Assembly: GCF_009760915.1 (NCBI RefSeq)
Contig: NZ_VIDQ01000002.1
Location: forward strand, 1-64,000
Length of the DNA: 64,000 nucleotides
Direction: 5' to 3'
Source of the DNA: Azohydromonas aeria
Lineage (GTDB): Bacteria; Pseudomonadota; Gammaproteobacteria; Burkholderiales; Burkholderiaceae_C
Below the pieces are notes generated by a model, which ran no database searches, was not told the origin of the DNA, and worked only from the letters and a program-made list of their open reading frames with translations. The position numbers were made by a program, and so were the translations under genes. Position 1 is the stretch's first letter; each line of letters begins with the position of its first letter. Of the stretch, positions 33,953-42,470 are shown piece after piece.

Positions 33953-34795
33953 TCAGCGACTGCGTGCTGCGGTTCTCAAACCCAGCTCCAACGCACTGCA
34001 CAGGTGCAGCATACGTGTCGGCTTGTCATAGAGCTGAACGTGGAAATTGTTGACAACAGTCTCTAGTGCGCGCTCTTGGTTGCGATCTGCCTTATTTGGC
34101 GTGGTGAGCACGATGATTGGCGCGGCGGTACTGCGCCCACGCACCTCATCGAGCGTGGGTTCCAGGTCTTTTGACAGCACAGTTTCATCAAGCACATAAC
34201 CGTCGAAACTGGTTGCCTGCATGGCGTGGCGCAGACTCTTCGCCGCAGGGTAGATAGTTGGATCCAGACCCCGGGCGCGCAGCGTTTGCAAGGCAGCGGC
34301 ACAGAAAGCTGCATCGCGCGAGACGATGGCGATCTTGGGCAGCGTACTGGCCTCGTAGACAATGCGTCGCACCTCATTGGTTGGGCGGTTTCCCGCTTCA
34401 GTTGCCGGCACGACGATCCACTTGTCGGACTCGCCGCGGTACGCGACGAAGAGCCCCAAGCGCGGCGAGTCCGAAGATGAAGGTCCGGGCCAAATGCAGC
34501 AGGGAATTTGCATTCCGCCAATGCACGCCGTGGCGGGATGACCGGCTTCGTCAACCAACGCACCGAGAAGCGAAAACAGCGGTTCCTTGAAGAACGCCGC
34601 CAGCTTCACCACCTCAGCAACCTCCAGCCCCGTCTCTCCTGTTATGCGACGCCGCGCGGCACCGTATGAGATTCCGGTCGCCTTTTCCAGCGTGTTGACG
34701 CGCTGCCGTTCCGGAACACCATGTCTGTCGAGCAAGGCCACCAGGGCGTCAGTCTTGAAGTGGCTGAGCGCCTCGGACTCGGTACTGCGTTCCAT
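33953..34795 (-). CDS. BetR-type HTH protein with receiver-like domain
   Basis: 280 residues. An N-terminal HTH (about 18-72: LLDRHGVPERQRVNTLEKAT, GISYGAARRRITGETG) matches BetR-like domains. After a linker with PCCIWPGPSSSDSPRLGLFV, a receiver-like fold starts at about 154 (LPKIAIVSRDAAFCAAALQT), with FDGYVLDETVL placing a candidate phospho-Asp at 203 and PIIVLTTPNKAD following. Only one acidic residue is seen at the usual Asp pair, so phosphorylation is doubtful. It lies upstream of the FlhD/FlhC-like operon on the same strand and is a likely regulator of it, the place taken by SetR in SXT. Confidence 0.75.
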   Translation of the reverse strand: MERSTESEALSHFKTDALVALLDRHGVPERQRVNTLEKATGISYGAARRRITGETGLEVAEVVKLAAFFKEPLFSLLGALVDEAGHPATACIGGMQIPCCIWPGPSSSDSPRLGLFVAYRGESDKWIVVPATEAGNRPTNEVRRIVYEASTLPKIAIVSRDAAFCAAALQTLRARGLDPTIYPAAKSLRHAMQATSFDGYVLDETVLSKDLEPTLDEVRGRSTAAPIIVLTTPNKADRNQERALETVVNNFHVQLYDKPTRMLHLCSALELGLRTAARSR

Positions 34796-34947
34796 GAGTG
34801 GTCTTGATCAAAAAGTGGTGAAGGTGCGCGGATTGGGCTCGGAGTGTAGGCGGGCGTTACGTATGCGGAAAGCCGTTGTTGCCCCTGCCGGCATCCCGAT
34901 GTTCAACGCGCATTCATGTGCAATCGTTCACGTCGCAAGAAAGGAAA

Positions 34948-34976
34948 AGGGCATCACCTTGGACAGGTGATGCCCT
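34948..34976 (-). terminator. Rho-independent terminator after the DUF932 gene
   Basis: A perfect 12-bp stem AGGGCATCACCT/AGGTGATGCCCT with a 5-base loop, followed on the minus strand by TTTTCCTTT. It lies 37 bp downstream of the DUF932 gene and 152 bp upstream of the BetR-type gene, so it separates the two transcripts. Confidence 0.85.
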
Positions 34977-35012
34977 AACAAGTTGGGAGGAGAACTAATC
35001 CGGTCGTGCCGG

Positions 35013-36101
35013 TCAGGCCGCAGCGGGCAGCGGCAGCGGCCGGACCTTGGCCATCAATGCCTCCCAATCGGAGGCCTTCTGGTCAATGAGCTTGCCGCCC
35101 AGCGCCTCAAGCTCGGTTGACCGGTCGTAGTCGTCGACGTCCTGGGCGAACGCCGTGACCGCATTGACCAGGCCGTAGCCGGAGAGGTCCCCACCGCTGA
35201 TGAAGTGGCGCAGAACGCCGGTGCGCTCCTGCTCGTTGAGCAGGTAGCGAACACCCAGGTTCTCCACCGTCTTGACGGGGTCAGCGCCAAGTTGGATGCC
35301 CAGCGTGCGCCGCATCTTCTCCGCGGCCAGCGTGAACGTGGCCTCCGACACGGCGCTTTGCACCACGTCGCGGACCTTCAGGAAGAAGGCCTTGTCCTCG
35401 GCCTCCAGGGTGTCGTCCTTGAACAACGTGATCTCGTTCTCGGACGCTTCGGCAGTGCGGCCGACGTGGGACTTACGCATCGCCGCATCGGGCAGGATCA
35501 TCCCGTTGCTGCACACGAGCCGGTAGATCAGGGGTTGGACCGAGAGCGTTCCCTGGCCGACCTCGCTGTTGCTGATGACAACGCCCGCCTGGATGATGTC
35601 GCCACGCCGGATCTCGTACTCGACGTTGGGCGTGACGACCTTGAGGTACATCCGCACCGGCGTGAGCTCGCACGACTCGATGCGCGCGCCAGGCAGCTCC
35701 CTGAGCATTGGCAGCACGTGCTCCATCAAGTCGTAGTTATCCAGCCGGCGATACCGGTCCGACAAGTAGGCGCGAGCCTGCCCGTCGAGCGTGCGCACCA
35801 TGCGCTGTTCGGGCTCGTTCTTGAGCCACGTGTTCACATTGCGGTCCAGCAGCTCAGGCTGCGTGGCGCGCATGCGCTCGAAGTAAGCGAAGGGAATCTT
35901 CAGCTTGTCCGCAAGTTGCCGACGGAACAATTCCGTTGTCTTGTAGCTCTGCACGCCATCGGGAGCAGTGATGGCGATGCTGGTCTCACCGCCCTGGGTC
36001 TGATGGTCCATCAGTACCGTGGGGACGATCATGTCGCGCTTGCTGGCGAGTTGGCGCTGCAGTTCCTCGGCGAGCTGCAGAAGAGTACGTCCGTTCTTCA
36101 T
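35013..36101 (-). CDS. DUF932 family protein (plasmid/phage type)
   Basis: 362 residues from ATG 36101 (GGAG at 6-base spacing). The DUF932 domain covers most of it (ELFRRQLADKLKIPFAYFER, RAYLSDRYRRLDNYDLMEHV, GVVISNSEVGQGTLSVQPLI, YRLVCSNGMI). Members are common on conjugative plasmids, ICEs and phages; the function is not settled, and some have been linked to recombination or DNA repair. An attenuator-like terminator sits just ahead of its ribosome site. It lies downstream of the primase gene. Confidence 0.85.
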   Translation of the reverse strand: MKNGRTLLQLAEELQRQLASKRDMIVPTVLMDHQTQGGETSIAITAPDGVQSYKTTELFRRQLADKLKIPFAYFERMRATQPELLDRNVNTWLKNEPEQRMVRTLDGQARAYLSDRYRRLDNYDLMEHVLPMLRELPGARIESCELTPVRMYLKVVTPNVEYEIRRGDIIQAGVVISNSEVGQGTLSVQPLIYRLVCSNGMILPDAAMRKSHVGRTAEASENEITLFKDDTLEAEDKAFFLKVRDVVQSAVSEATFTLAAEKMRRTLGIQLGADPVKTVENLGVRYLLNEQERTGVLRHFISGGDLSGYGLVNAVTAFAQDVDDYDRSTELEALGGKLIDQKASDWEALMAKVRPLPLPAAA

Positions 36102-36120
36102 TTGGAACTCCAAAGAAAAA

Positions 36121-36155
36121 CGGGGACGGCATCCCCCTCGGGGAGCGCGTCCCCG
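36121..36155 (-). terminator. Hairpin plus T-run just before the DUF932 gene
   Basis: On the minus strand, CGGGGAC...GTCCCCG encloses a second CCCC/GGGG stem and is followed by GTTTTTCTTT and then GGAG of the DUF932 start. It is a good intrinsic terminator for the primase transcript. Because it ends about 20 bp before the start codon, it could equally act as an attenuator for DUF932. Confidence 0.6.
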
Positions 36156-36244
36156 CGGGGGTTGGACCAGTCGCATTGACGCGACTGGCGGATGTAGGGC
36201 GTATGTGCCCTGCGCGTAGAGGCTACCTTTGCCGCAGAAGCGGC

Positions 36245-36263
36245 CTGGTATGGCAGCTACCAG
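36245..36263. promoter_or_regulatory. 19-bp palindrome, copy A
   Basis: CTGGTATGGCAGCTACCAG, with arms CTGGTA/TACCAG. A 16-of-19 match, CAGGTATGACAGCTACCTG, occurs at 37805-37823 with compensating arm changes that keep the dyad. It lies in the 236-bp spacer between primase and DUF932. A second dyad AGGGC...GCCCT is at 36197-36211. It is probably a protein-binding site. Confidence 0.5.
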
Positions 36264-36337
36264 TTGAGATCCTTCTTCACCGCGCCCGCATGGACAGGCC
36301 CGCTGAAGAAGGGGCGGCTTTCGCCACCCCTCCGAGC

Positions 36338-37357
36338 TTATGCCGCCTGGCGCAGGCTCGCAACCTTCGCGAACCAAACGTTGGCCCAGTCGGTACCGCT
36401 GCGCCGCGGGATGAAGACCTGCACTTCGCGGGACAAGCCCTTGTCGTGCACGCGCTTCGACTCGCGCATCAGCCGTCGTGCGAGCACGTAGGCGCTCGCC
36501 TGCCCCTCGAAGCCGCCGTCGGCATCGTTGTCGCCGTAGATGCAAATCCGGCGAACCGTGTCCGGAATCCAGATGCGCTCCAGGTTCCCGCAGTTGAGCG
36601 CGGCCCAGACAGGCTTGCCGGTGGCCAGCTGCACGGCAAGGCCGTTCTCGACTCCTTCGGTGATGCCGAGCTCGTCGGTTGGCTCCTGCAGCCGTACTGC
36701 TGCTCCCTCGATGCCGCTGGACAGCAGCTTCTTGGACTCTTCGCCCAAGGCCTTGGCACCGTCGCTGAGGTAGGTCCGGTGCAGCGTGATGCCGTGTCCG
36801 TCAGGGCCCTGAACACAACCCAGCATGGCCGAGTAGGCGGCAACCTTTACGGACTTCCCACTTCCATCCTTCCTGTAGTACCCCAATTCAGGATGGAAAC
36901 GCAGCGTGCGCGGGTAGTGCTCCAGGACCAGGCCGCGATTGCGCAGGTACCGGTCCACCTCGTCCCCGGCGGTGATCGGGCGCGCCTCGTGCCAGATGCG
37001 CTGGCACAGCTGCTTCATCCGCTGCGCGGACGGGCCGCTGTGCTCGACGGGCTTCGATGGCAGACGTCCCACTTGCTGCTCGATGCGCTCGAGCAATTCG
37101 CCGAACCTCAATCCAAGGGTGTGCTGAGCGAGCTTGAGCCCGCCGCCGGCGCCGCACGAGCGGCAGTAGTAGTTCCCTTCCTGGAACTTGTCCGTGTACT
37201 GGAACCGGTCCGTGCCTCCGCACATCGGGCAGGGCTGGTTCTTTCGGTTCAGGATCTTTGGATCGACCCCCAAGGCGGTCAGGATCCCCGTCCAGTGGCC
37301 GTAGGCCCGTGCCTTCACTTCACGGACTCGCTCTTCGAAATCATCTTGATTGCTCAT
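36338..37357 (-). CDS. Zinc-finger/Toprim DNA primase
   Basis: 339 residues. An N-terminal CHC2-like zinc site (Cys43, Cys46, Cys65, Cys68: CPMC...CRSC) precedes a Toprim domain with LGITEGVENGLAVQLATGKP (E near 241) and CIYGDNDADGGFEGQASAYV (D-x-D near 280). This matches P4-type plasmid/ICE primases of the DUF7146 + Toprim class, which prime the transferred or replicating strand. It lacks a helicase domain. It is preceded by an 848-bp spacer rich in dyads. Confidence 0.9.
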   Translation of the reverse strand: MSNQDDFEERVREVKARAYGHWTGILTALGVDPKILNRKNQPCPMCGGTDRFQYTDKFQEGNYYCRSCGAGGGLKLAQHTLGLRFGELLERIEQQVGRLPSKPVEHSGPSAQRMKQLCQRIWHEARPITAGDEVDRYLRNRGLVLEHYPRTLRFHPELGYYRKDGSGKSVKVAAYSAMLGCVQGPDGHGITLHRTYLSDGAKALGEESKKLLSSGIEGAAVRLQEPTDELGITEGVENGLAVQLATGKPVWAALNCGNLERIWIPDTVRRICIYGDNDADGGFEGQASAYVLARRLMRESKRVHDKGLSREVQVFIPRRSGTDWANVWFAKVASLRQAA

Positions 37358-38205
37358 CTCGGGCTCCGTAAGGCTAGATGGATGAAAAGCGCGAGCCGGC
37401 CGCGTGCAGCTGCTCGGGAGAGCAGCACACCGCGAATCAAGTGCGCTTCGTGGCGACGCCCGTAGCTGGGCATCGTGGGCATGCGGCCGATCAGGTGTGC
37501 CGGCGCATGCGTTGACGTCTTCCTCGCAAGGCAGGAAGGCGCGGCGACTGGCCTGTCTGCGATGACAGTCAGTGAACTCGTTGCGTGCAGGTGATGCCGC
37601 GAATGCTGGCGCTCAGCACCGCGCCTGACGGCACGGTCTGGGCATATGAGGTGCGACCCTCACGGCAGTGGCCACAGAAGCGAGCCCGGCTAGGGCAAGT
37701 TCATGGCCACGCGTGCGTGCCTTGGCAGGCACGGCTTCATGCGAATTACGTCGCGCCGCGGTTGCGGCACAGTGCTCTAGGGCTGACTTCGCGCCTTGAG
37801 ACGCCAGGTATGACAGCTACCTGTGGAAAACCATCGGGTCCAATCCAACGTGCGTGATTGGCGCGCGAAGGAAACGACCGAGAGGATGCGCATATTGCGT
37901 CCTGAAGCCTCGCTGCTTGCAATGGCCGCTCGAATTTCCTCTCCAGCGACGTTGGCATACAGGAACTCTCAAAGCACTGCTTCACCACGACAAGGACGGA
38001 AGCCGAGCCGACTCGCGGTCGCCTGGCCTCATCACCGTCCGGAGTGATCAAGCTCGACTGTCCCGTGTCGTGCCTCCCGAAGCTGCGATGTCAAGGTACA
38101 GGCCTGTCACCGTTGGCTCGGACAAAGCCGCCAGCGCGCCGTCCCCGCCCCGAGTGCCGAATCACTCCGGCTGGCAGGGCAGCGCTTGTACCAAGCGTTC
38201 AGCCC
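37358..38205. other. 848-bp spacer without a convincing gene
   Basis: No open frame here has both a good start and protein-like composition. Short plus-strand frames at 37585-37857 and 37854-38258 look like noise. The spacer holds palindrome copy B (37805-37823) and a nearby dyad CCAATC...GATTGG (37840-37861). It probably carries the primase promoter and possibly an origin or oriT, which I cannot prove. Confidence 0.5.
37805..37823. promoter_or_regulatory. 19-bp palindrome, copy B
   Basis: CAGGTATGACAGCTACCTG, arms CAGGTA/TACCTG, near-repeat of the dyad at 36245-36263. It lies 448 bp upstream of the primase start and next to a second inverted repeat at 37840-37861. The covariation between the two copies argues for a symmetric protein site. 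Confidence 0.5.
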
Positions 38206-38916
38206 TCAGAATGCGGCAGCTTCAGCGCCCGGGGTGTCGGTGGCCGGCGGCGCCTTAGGAGCGGCAGCAGATGCACCGTCCGCGGCACGTGCGGGCTCGT
38301 TCGAGCCATTGACCTTCTCAGTCTTGCGAGCCGCTTTCTTGGCCGATGCCTTTTTGGCCGATGCCTTCTTCGCCGCGCGCGTCTTCGCAACGGGTGCAGC
38401 CACATCGTCTGCCTCCCTCACCTCAGCGCTGTCTGCTGCTGGCTGGGCACGTGTCTTCTTGGCCGCGGCTTTCTTGGCGGCGGCCTTCTTCGCAGGCGCG
38501 GCAGCCAGCGGCTCTGCTGCCTTCACGGCAGCGGTCTTCTTGGCAGCCGGATCTGCGGTCTTGGCACCGCGCGGTGCACGGCCTTCTTGCATGCCGAAGC
38601 GCTTGGCAGCCTTGACATCGGTCGTTGCTAAGTGCGCTGCCTTGGCCGTCACCGGCTGCTCCAGCTTCACGGCGCCGTTCTCGTCCATCCTGGCCAAGGT
38701 CTGCGCCAGCTTGGCCACCGCCCGAGCGAGTTGCTTGACCGTCTTGGCGCCGACAACGAGGTTGGTCAGGTCGATCTTCGTGCGGAACGTGGCGGCTGCT
38801 GCCTCCGGCTGTGCAGCCTTCTTGGCCGCCGCTTTCCTGGCGACGGGTGCTGCCTTTTTCGCAGCGGACTTGGTAGCAGCGGCCTTATTGGTAGCGGAAA
38901 TTTTCTTGGTTGGCAT
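38206..38916 (-). CDS. Histone H1-like, lysine/alanine-rich nucleoid protein
   Basis: 236 residues from ATG 38916 (GAGGAGG upstream). Both ends are Lys/Ala repeats (AAKKAAPVARKAAAKKAA; AKKASAKKASAKKAARKTEK) like eukaryotic H1 tails and bacterial AlgP/Hc1-type proteins. The centre (KIDLTNLVVGAKTVKQLARA...VAKLAQTLARM) is a short ordered segment. It should bind DNA non-specifically. On mobile elements such proteins may reduce the cost of carriage (family knowledge, not shown here). The DNA repeats in this gene follow from the KA codons. Confidence 0.8.
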   Translation of the reverse strand: MPTKKISATNKAAATKSAAKKAAPVARKAAAKKAAQPEAAAATFRTKIDLTNLVVGAKTVKQLARAVAKLAQTLARMDENGAVKLEQPVTAKAAHLATTDVKAAKRFGMQEGRAPRGAKTADPAAKKTAAVKAAEPLAAAPAKKAAAKKAAAKKTRAQPAADSAEVREADDVAAPVAKTRAAKKASAKKASAKKAARKTEKVNGSNEPARAADGASAAAPKAPPATDTPGAEAAAF

Positions 38917-39152
38917 GGTCGTGTACCTCCTCAACGAAGGAACTGGTGTTGTAACAGTCGACGATTATTGCCGTTGCTCGCGTATGCCTTTGAACGAATC
39001 AGTGGGCAGGAACACGAAACCCTATCGCCCGATACCTGCGGTCCGCGGGGCCGGGTTTCGGCGATCCCGGCAAAACCAATAGCTGATGCGCCATTTGGCG
39101 CAGCCTGCGCGCGGTACATTGGCGAAGCTGGACCAGATGTGAAAGGGCGCCC

Positions 39153-39422
39153 ATGAACCGAACCAGCCCTGTGGGGATGATGCTGCAGTTTGCATTCGGC
39201 CCGGGTTCCACAAGCGTCGGACCATCCGACGCCATGGCCAGCGAGATACCGGTGCCCATGCAGGCGCTGGCCGCCGCGGCCAGGGCGTGGTGGGAGAGCA
39301 GTCGGCCCGAGGGCTGGTCGCTGGAGCAGCATTTGGCTGCTCCTACCGCTGGCTGCGATGGCAGTGAAGCGGAGCGTGCACTGGCTGAAGCAGTCGGGCA
39401 GTGGATGCGCACCGGCACATGA
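39153..39422 (+). CDS. Small unknown protein
   Basis: 89 residues. The ATG at 39153 has AAAGGG upstream. It is soluble, with a tryptophan-containing helical centre (ALAAAARAWWESSRPEGWSL) and an acidic-to-neutral tail ending EAVGQWMRTGT. No family is recognised. It is the first plus-strand gene after the minus-strand block and is divergent from the H1-like gene. The 236-bp spacer to that gene contains GCGCC...GGCGC but no obvious promoter. Confidence 0.5.
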   Translation: MNRTSPVGMMLQFAFGPGSTSVGPSDAMASEIPVPMQALAAAARAWWESSRPEGWSLEQHLAAPTAGCDGSEAERALAEAVGQWMRTGT

Positions 39423-39736
39423 GCGTGCCGTCTTGCGAACATAGCTGGTTCTCAGGATGGGCACAGCAGCCTTGAACGCGGCTGACCGCCGAACGATCCG
39501 CTGACGGGTCCGGCATGTTGGATAAACCTAATCTTTCCATGCACACTGCGGGCGTTCAAATATTGTTGAACAACGAGTTCCTGCAGTTCTCGTCTGGCAT
39601 CGCATGCCAAGTCGTGCGCGGGAAAGTGAAGAAAACAGCAAGGCCCTATGCAACAGGCCCAAGCCGGTAGACCCCATGGAGCGTGAACAGCGACAAAGGC
39701 GGCCTATCCAAAGCCTGGTGAGGACATATCGCTCCA
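39423..39736. other. 314-bp spacer
   Basis: No gene is seen. It contains the dyad GTTCAA-ATATTG-TTGAAC (39554-39571) in an AT-rich stretch, a possible promoter or regulator site for the following plus-strand gene. Confidence 0.4.
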
Positions 39737-40306
39737 ATGGATCAGCACGATGACGGCCTGGAAGCCTTTCTACGCGATCAGGACGCGGACGTCCTTGCAT
39801 CGGTGCTTCTGGAACTGGCCCAGGACTACGACGTGGTCGCACGACGCCTGTCGCGACTTCGCTTGGCAAATCAACCAGCGTTGGTCGCCTCGCAATTTCG
39901 AGAAATCCTGGCGCGCTGGCGTCGGGATGACAAATACCTGAAGTTCCCTGAATCAAGCCACTTCGGCACGGAGTTGGAGATCTGGCTGGAGCAGGTCGAG
40001 CGCGAGTTGATGGCCACGGATCCGAGCGCGGTGCTGGAGCTGGCCGAAGCGTTCATCGAGGCCGACGCCGACTTCTTCGAGCGTGTCGACGACTCCTACG
40101 GAGACATCGGACGAGCAATGGAAGCAGCCTGCGGGCTCTGGCTGTGCGCGGCATCGCGGTGCAAGACGCCTGCCGGCGGCTGGCTGACCCGGCTCATGGA
40201 ACTGCTGTCCCAGGACAACTATGGCGGTCGACATGCCCTGTTGCGTGATGCTGGCAAATTGCTCGATCAGAGCGACGTTTCAAGACTAGACGAGCGGTTG
40301 TACTGA
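39737..40306 (+). CDS. Conserved-looking unknown protein, 189 residues
   Basis: The product is acidic, helical and soluble: FLRDQDADVLASVLLELAQD, YDVVARRLSRLRLANQPALV, RELMATDPSAVLELAEAFIE, ADADFFERVDDSYGDIGRAM. The layout resembles helical-repeat proteins of the DUF6880 kind, but I am not certain. Codon use is typical of the region and the frame is clean, so it is likely real. Its role is unknown. It lies at the edge of the mobile-element block. Confidence 0.6.
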   Translation: MDQHDDGLEAFLRDQDADVLASVLLELAQDYDVVARRLSRLRLANQPALVASQFREILARWRRDDKYLKFPESSHFGTELEIWLEQVERELMATDPSAVLELAEAFIEADADFFERVDDSYGDIGRAMEAACGLWLCAASRCKTPAGGWLTRLMELLSQDNYGGRHALLRDAGKLLDQSDVSRLDERLY

Positions 40307-40403
40307 GCGTCGGGATGATTGCAAACACAACCACTACAATTGTATTTATGTAAACATGGATGCTTTCTCAACTTTGTAGGAAGGGAATTTGGCATAAAGA
40401 GAT

Positions 40404-40538
40404 ATGACGTACTCGCAGACCGCACTGCACGCTTTTGAAATCAAGCCCCAGGCCCACGCCATCCTGCTCTTCATGCAGTACGCCTTCGCGACGCTGATCG
40501 CTACGGACTCCAGCCAGTTCTCAACCAAGTCCGATTGA
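40404..40538 (+). CDS. Possible 44-residue protein
   Basis: Frame MTYSQTALHAFEIKPQAHAI...LLFMQYAFATLIATDSSQFS ending KSD. It follows an AT-rich stretch with the palindrome TACAATTGTA (40334-40343), which could carry a promoter. The ribosome site is weak (AAAGAG too close to the ATG). It could be a real small protein or the tail of a lost gene. Confidence 0.3.
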   Translation: MTYSQTALHAFEIKPQAHAILLFMQYAFATLIATDSSQFSTKSD

Positions 40539-40577
40539 AGCTCGCCTCGAGACTCCCGCGTGAAGCTGGCCCCAGGC

Positions 40578-40787
40578 TCAGCGCGAGCACGCTGCCCACT
40601 GCATCACAAGTGCGACGCCTGCGCCGAACCGCTCGCGCAGCGCAAAGATCTCCTGCCTGACCTGCGCCAGCGTCAGCTCGCCTGCCAAGGCACGCCGTTC
40701 GACGTCGGCCATCGCAGCAGCGTACTCCTGCGGCGGAGCAGGCGCCACGGCGAAGGAAGACACGTTGCTGTTTTTGCAGAGAACCAT
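40578..40787 (-). CDS. Possible 69-residue protein
   Basis: From ATG 40787 the product reads MVLCKNSNVSSFAVAPAPPQ and then a helical part (AAAMADVERRALAGELTLAQ, VRQEIFALRERFGAG). It has protein-like composition but no ribosome site and no recognised family. It may belong to a longer frame starting at 40934. It marks the junction between the element-like region and the catabolic genes. Confidence 0.3.
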   Translation of the reverse strand: MVLCKNSNVSSFAVAPAPPQEYAAAMADVERRALAGELTLAQVRQEIFALRERFGAGVALVMQWAACSR

Positions 40788-40988
40788 GGGGTTGTCAGGG
40801 TAGGTATGCTCATTCGAGAGCATTCGGAGCCACGGGCATGCCGCGATGCGGTCCGTAGCCGGGGGACAGTCCACCTCTCGCCGCGCTGCGGAAGCGACGG
40901 CCCGCGCGCTTCGGGCCATGCTTCCTGTGTGCATGGGCGCCGCCTCGGTTGACGGGCCAAGGCGGCACCAGGCGGCAAGACTACGGAT

Positions 40989-42428
40989 TCAGCCGTGCTG
41001 CATGTAGACGACGTGCGTCTCGGTGAATTCGTACAGGCCGTGCTTGCCGTCGGCTCCACCGATGCCGGACTTGCGGCGCCCGGCGTGGAACCCCTGCATC
41101 GCCTCGAAGTGCTCGCGGTTGACGTAGGTCTCGCCGAACTGCAGCTCGCGGCATGCCTTCATGGCCGAAGCGAGGTCGCGCGTGAAGATGGACGAGGTCA
41201 GGCCGTATTCCGAGTCGTTGGCCAGCGCGATGGCCTCATCGAGATCCTCCACCACCTGCACCGGCAGCACCGGGGCGAAGATTTCCTTGCGCATGATCTC
41301 CATGTCGGAGCGGCAGCCCGTGATCACGGTGGGCTCGTAGTGGAAGCCGGTCTCGAGTTGCGCGCGGCGTCCGCCCTGCACCACCTCCGCGCCCTCGGCA
41401 CGCGCCCGGTCTACCAGGCCCGCGACCTTGTCCAGCCCGGCCTGGCTGACCAGCGGACCCATGTGCACGTTGGGCTCAGCAATCGGGTCACCGTAGGTCG
41501 TGCCTGCCATGAGCTGCGTGATGCGGCTGACGAAGTCGTCGGCCACCTTGCGCTGCACGTAGACCCGCTCAGCGCAGTTGCAGACCTGTCCGGTGTTGAT
41601 CACTCGGGACGCATGGATGGCGCGTGCGGCCAAGTCCAGGTCGGCGTCAGCCATCACGATGGCCGGCGCCTTGCCGCCGAGCTCCAGGTTCACACGCGTC
41701 AGATTGCGCGCCGCGGTGGCCATGATGCGGCTGCCGGTCTCGACGCTGCCGGTGAAGGAGACGATGCCCACGTCGCGATGGCCTGCCAGGTGTGAGCCGG
41801 CCACTGCGCCAGTGCCGCCCACCAGGTTGAACACGCCCGGCGGTAGGTCCGTCTGCGCGGCCAGTCGCGCGAATTCGAAGGCGTTGATCGGCGTGAGCTC
41901 GCTGGGCTTGATGACGATGGTGTTGCCCGTCACCAGCGCCGGCGCCAGCTTGCGGGCAATGAGGAACAGCGGGAAATTCCAGGGCAGGATGCCCGCGGCC
42001 ACGCCCACCGGCTTGCGCAGCATGAAGATGCTCTCACCGGCACGGTCGCTCTCCAGCACCTCGCCCTCGATGCGCCGTGCCCACTCCGCCATGTAGTCAA
42101 GGTAGTCGGCCGTGAAGTCCACCTCGACGCGGGCCAGTGACAGCACCTTGCCCTGCTCGCAGGTCAGCGTGCGGGCCAGCATCTCCTTGTGCTCGCGCAG
42201 CCTTGCGGCAATGTCGCGCAGGTGCCGAGCGCGCTGCACCGCGGGCAGCCGTGCCCAGCCGGGCTGGGCCTTGCGCGCGGCTTCCACGGCCTGATCCACC
42301 ACCCAGGCTGGCGCGTCGGGAGTGTGGGCCAGCAGCTCGTGCGTGGCCGGGTTGCGCACCTCGATGAGCGAGCCGGCCGGGTTGGCCAGGAACTCGCCGT
42401 TGATGTAGTTGCGGTACTCGGTGATCAT
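40989..42428 (-). CDS. aldA: Lactaldehyde/glycolaldehyde dehydrogenase, AldA type
   Basis: 479 residues from ATG 42428, exactly the length of E. coli AldA. Matches to it run throughout: FTADYLDYMAEWARRIEGEV, ILPWNFPLFLIARKLAPALV, GNTIVIKPSELTPINAFEFA, the catalytic Glu in LELGGKAP, the catalytic Cys in NTGQVCNCAERVYVQ, and the end GFHAGRRKSGIGGADGKHGL. It oxidises small hydroxyaldehydes to acids with NAD. With the PQQ alcohol dehydrogenase upstream, it would take the aldehyde formed from a short alcohol or diol to the acid (inference). It is last in the Rieske-PQQ-DUF1097-aldA run. Confidence 0.92.
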   Translation of the reverse strand: MITEYRNYINGEFLANPAGSLIEVRNPATHELLAHTPDAPAWVVDQAVEAARKAQPGWARLPAVQRARHLRDIAARLREHKEMLARTLTCEQGKVLSLARVEVDFTADYLDYMAEWARRIEGEVLESDRAGESIFMLRKPVGVAAGILPWNFPLFLIARKLAPALVTGNTIVIKPSELTPINAFEFARLAAQTDLPPGVFNLVGGTGAVAGSHLAGHRDVGIVSFTGSVETGSRIMATAARNLTRVNLELGGKAPAIVMADADLDLAARAIHASRVINTGQVCNCAERVYVQRKVADDFVSRITQLMAGTTYGDPIAEPNVHMGPLVSQAGLDKVAGLVDRARAEGAEVVQGGRRAQLETGFHYEPTVITGCRSDMEIMRKEIFAPVLPVQVVEDLDEAIALANDSEYGLTSSIFTRDLASAMKACRELQFGETYVNREHFEAMQGFHAGRRKSGIGGADGKHGLYEFTETHVVYMQHG

Positions 42429-42470
42429 GGTTTTCAACCTTTCACGTGGGGAAGTCTTGTGGGGAGCCAT

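Noticed and set aside
37585-38258. Short plus-strand frames in the 848-bp spacer
   Set aside because: No ribosome sites, no protein-like periodicity and mutual overlap; treated as non-coding.
38340-38530. Direct repeats resembling an array
   Set aside because: They result from Lys/Ala codon repeats of the H1-like protein; no uniform spacers.
38945-38975. Possible third copy of the transfer promoter module before the H1-like gene
   Set aside because: Only GTCGAC and a short AT-rich piece agree; box, spacing and CGCTGCC are missing.
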